Below are positions 5,939 to 6,754 of a stretch of DNA of 6,754 nt, piece after piece (the first letter of the stretch is position 1; each line of letters starts with the position of its first letter). Under the pieces are notes generated by a model. The model was not told the DNA's origin. It saw nothing but the letters and a program-made list of their open reading frames with translations, and did no database searches. Location: the NCBI GenBank assembly GCA_031261365.1, contig JAISJY010000174.1:1-6754 (forward strand). The letters are read 5' to 3'. Position numbers and translations under genes: made by a program. Source of the stretch: Caryophanales bacterium (GTDB taxonomy: Bacteria; Bacillota_I; Bacilli_A; RFN20; JAISJY01).

Positions 5939-6754
5939 ATGAAGAAACTATTTATGACAGTTTTAACGCTTATTAGTTTAATAGGCTGTACAACAGAGAA
6001 TTCGGTAAAAACAAGTTCGGTTGCAGAAAGTAGTGAGGTGGATGTGAAAAACGGAGTATTGATGGATAAGACATTTTATAATCCTTTAGATTTAAGACAA
6101 AATATGGGAGACCCTTGGGTTTTCAAGCACGAGGGCTATTATTATTACTTGCATGGTGGTTCAAATATTAGAGTTATTAAAAGTAAATGGCTAACTCAAT
6201 TAACGCCTAATATTAATGATGCTAATCAAAGTAAAATTATTTTTAATCAAAAGTCCATAGATGTTGTGGAAGTATGGGCTCCTGAATTATTCTTTTTTGA
6301 AGGACATTGGTATTTGTATTTCACGGCTACTCAAGATATTGCCAATACTTTAGCCAAAGACACAGCTCGAAGGACTTATGGGGCTAAGAGTAAAACTGCT
6401 GACTGTTTTGGAGAATGGGAAAAGGCGGTCAAAATTGATTTACCTTTAGACTATCGGAGTATAGATGCGACTTTTATGAATTACAACGGACATCAATATA
6501 TTATTTATTCTGGTTGGCCTAATGCTACTAACTCTGATTGGTTACAAAACTTATATATAACTGAGTTAGAAGAGGGTAATCCTTTAAGAGCTAAATCAAC
6601 GGATGAGGAAGCAAGAGTTTTAATTAGTGAACCTCAATATGAATGGGAAGTAAGAGAGGCTAGACAAAACGAAGGACCTGCTTATGTTTCTTCGCCTAGT
6701 GGTAATCCAACTCTTTTATATTCAGCTTCTTATAGTGGAGGAGATAAATATTGT
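5939..6754 (+). CDS. GH43 family glycosidase lipoprotein, 3' end beyond the window
   Basis: The frame is open from the ATG at 5939 to the window edge (272 codons, no stop). Residues 1-17 are a lipoprotein signal: MKK, a hydrophobic stretch, then the lipobox Leu-Ile-Gly-Cys17, so the mature protein should be tethered to the outer face of the membrane. A Ser/Thr-rich linker (about 18-40) leads to a five-bladed propeller of glycoside hydrolase family 43. All three catalytic acids are recognisable: Asp58 in MGDPW (general base), Asp176 in SIDATF (pKa modulator) and Glu245 in NEGPAY (general acid). VWAPELFFF (112-120) is also typical. GH43 enzymes are inverting arabinofuranosidases, xylosidases, arabinanases or galactosidases; the subfamily is not determinable here. 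Catalytic domains are usually about 300 residues, so little of the domain need be missing, though extra modules may follow. It presumably trims side chains outside the cell before uptake. Confidence 0.88.
   Translation, partial: MKKLFMTVLTLISLIGCTTENSVKTSSVAESSEVDVKNGVLMDKTFYNPLDLRQNMGDPWVFKHEGYYYYLHGGSNIRVIKSKWLTQLTPNINDANQSKIIFNQKSIDVVEVWAPELFFFEGHWYLYFTATQDIANTLAKDTARRTYGAKSKTADCFGEWEKAVKIDLPLDYRSIDATFMNYNGHQYIIYSGWPNATNSDWLQNLYITELEEGNPLRAKSTDEEARVLISEPQYEWEVREARQNEGPAYVSSPSGNPTLLYSASYSGGDKYC

Overview
The window is a strongly AT-rich stretch from an anaerobic, low-GC bacterium, most likely a gut Firmicute of the Erysipelotrichales/Bacilli type. The lineage is inferred from purine-rich GAGAG/AAGGAG ribosome binding sites, A/T-ending codons, short spacings between genes, a lipoprotein signal of the Gram-positive kind, and an oxygen-sensitive glycyl radical enzyme. 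TGA is used as a stop and Trp is encoded by TGG, so this is the standard code, not the mycoplasma code.

Layout: positions 1-170 (minus strand) hold the N-terminus of a TetR-type repressor, cut by the window edge. Positions 265-1185 (minus strand) hold a one-component regulator: an ArsR-like winged helix joined to a large C-terminal beta-rich domain that probably senses a sugar. A 130-bp divergent control region (1186-1315) follows, with a perfect 7-bp-arm palindrome and two good promoters facing right. On the plus strand a tight operon then runs off the end of the window: a cytoplasmic GH2 glycosidase (1316-3040), a glycyl-radical-enzyme activase (3037-3888, 4-bp overlap), a short glycyl radical enzyme (3890-5926, 1-bp gap) and a surface GH43 lipoprotein (from 5939, truncated at 6754).

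Working model (inference): the GH43 lipoprotein trims a plant or host glycan outside the cell, an unseen transporter brings in fragments, and the GH2 enzyme cleaves them in the cytoplasm. The released sugar, or a derivative of it, may be the substrate of the glycyl radical enzyme, which the radical SAM activase switches on. The ArsR-type protein would repress the operon from the palindrome overlapping the -35 box until a sugar ligand binds. The glycyl radical enzyme has a single catalytic Cys in a Cys-x-Glu context. It is therefore not a pyruvate formate-lyase, but belongs with the dehydratase/lyase/decarboxylase branch. Its substrate cannot be read from the sequence. It is the most interesting item here.
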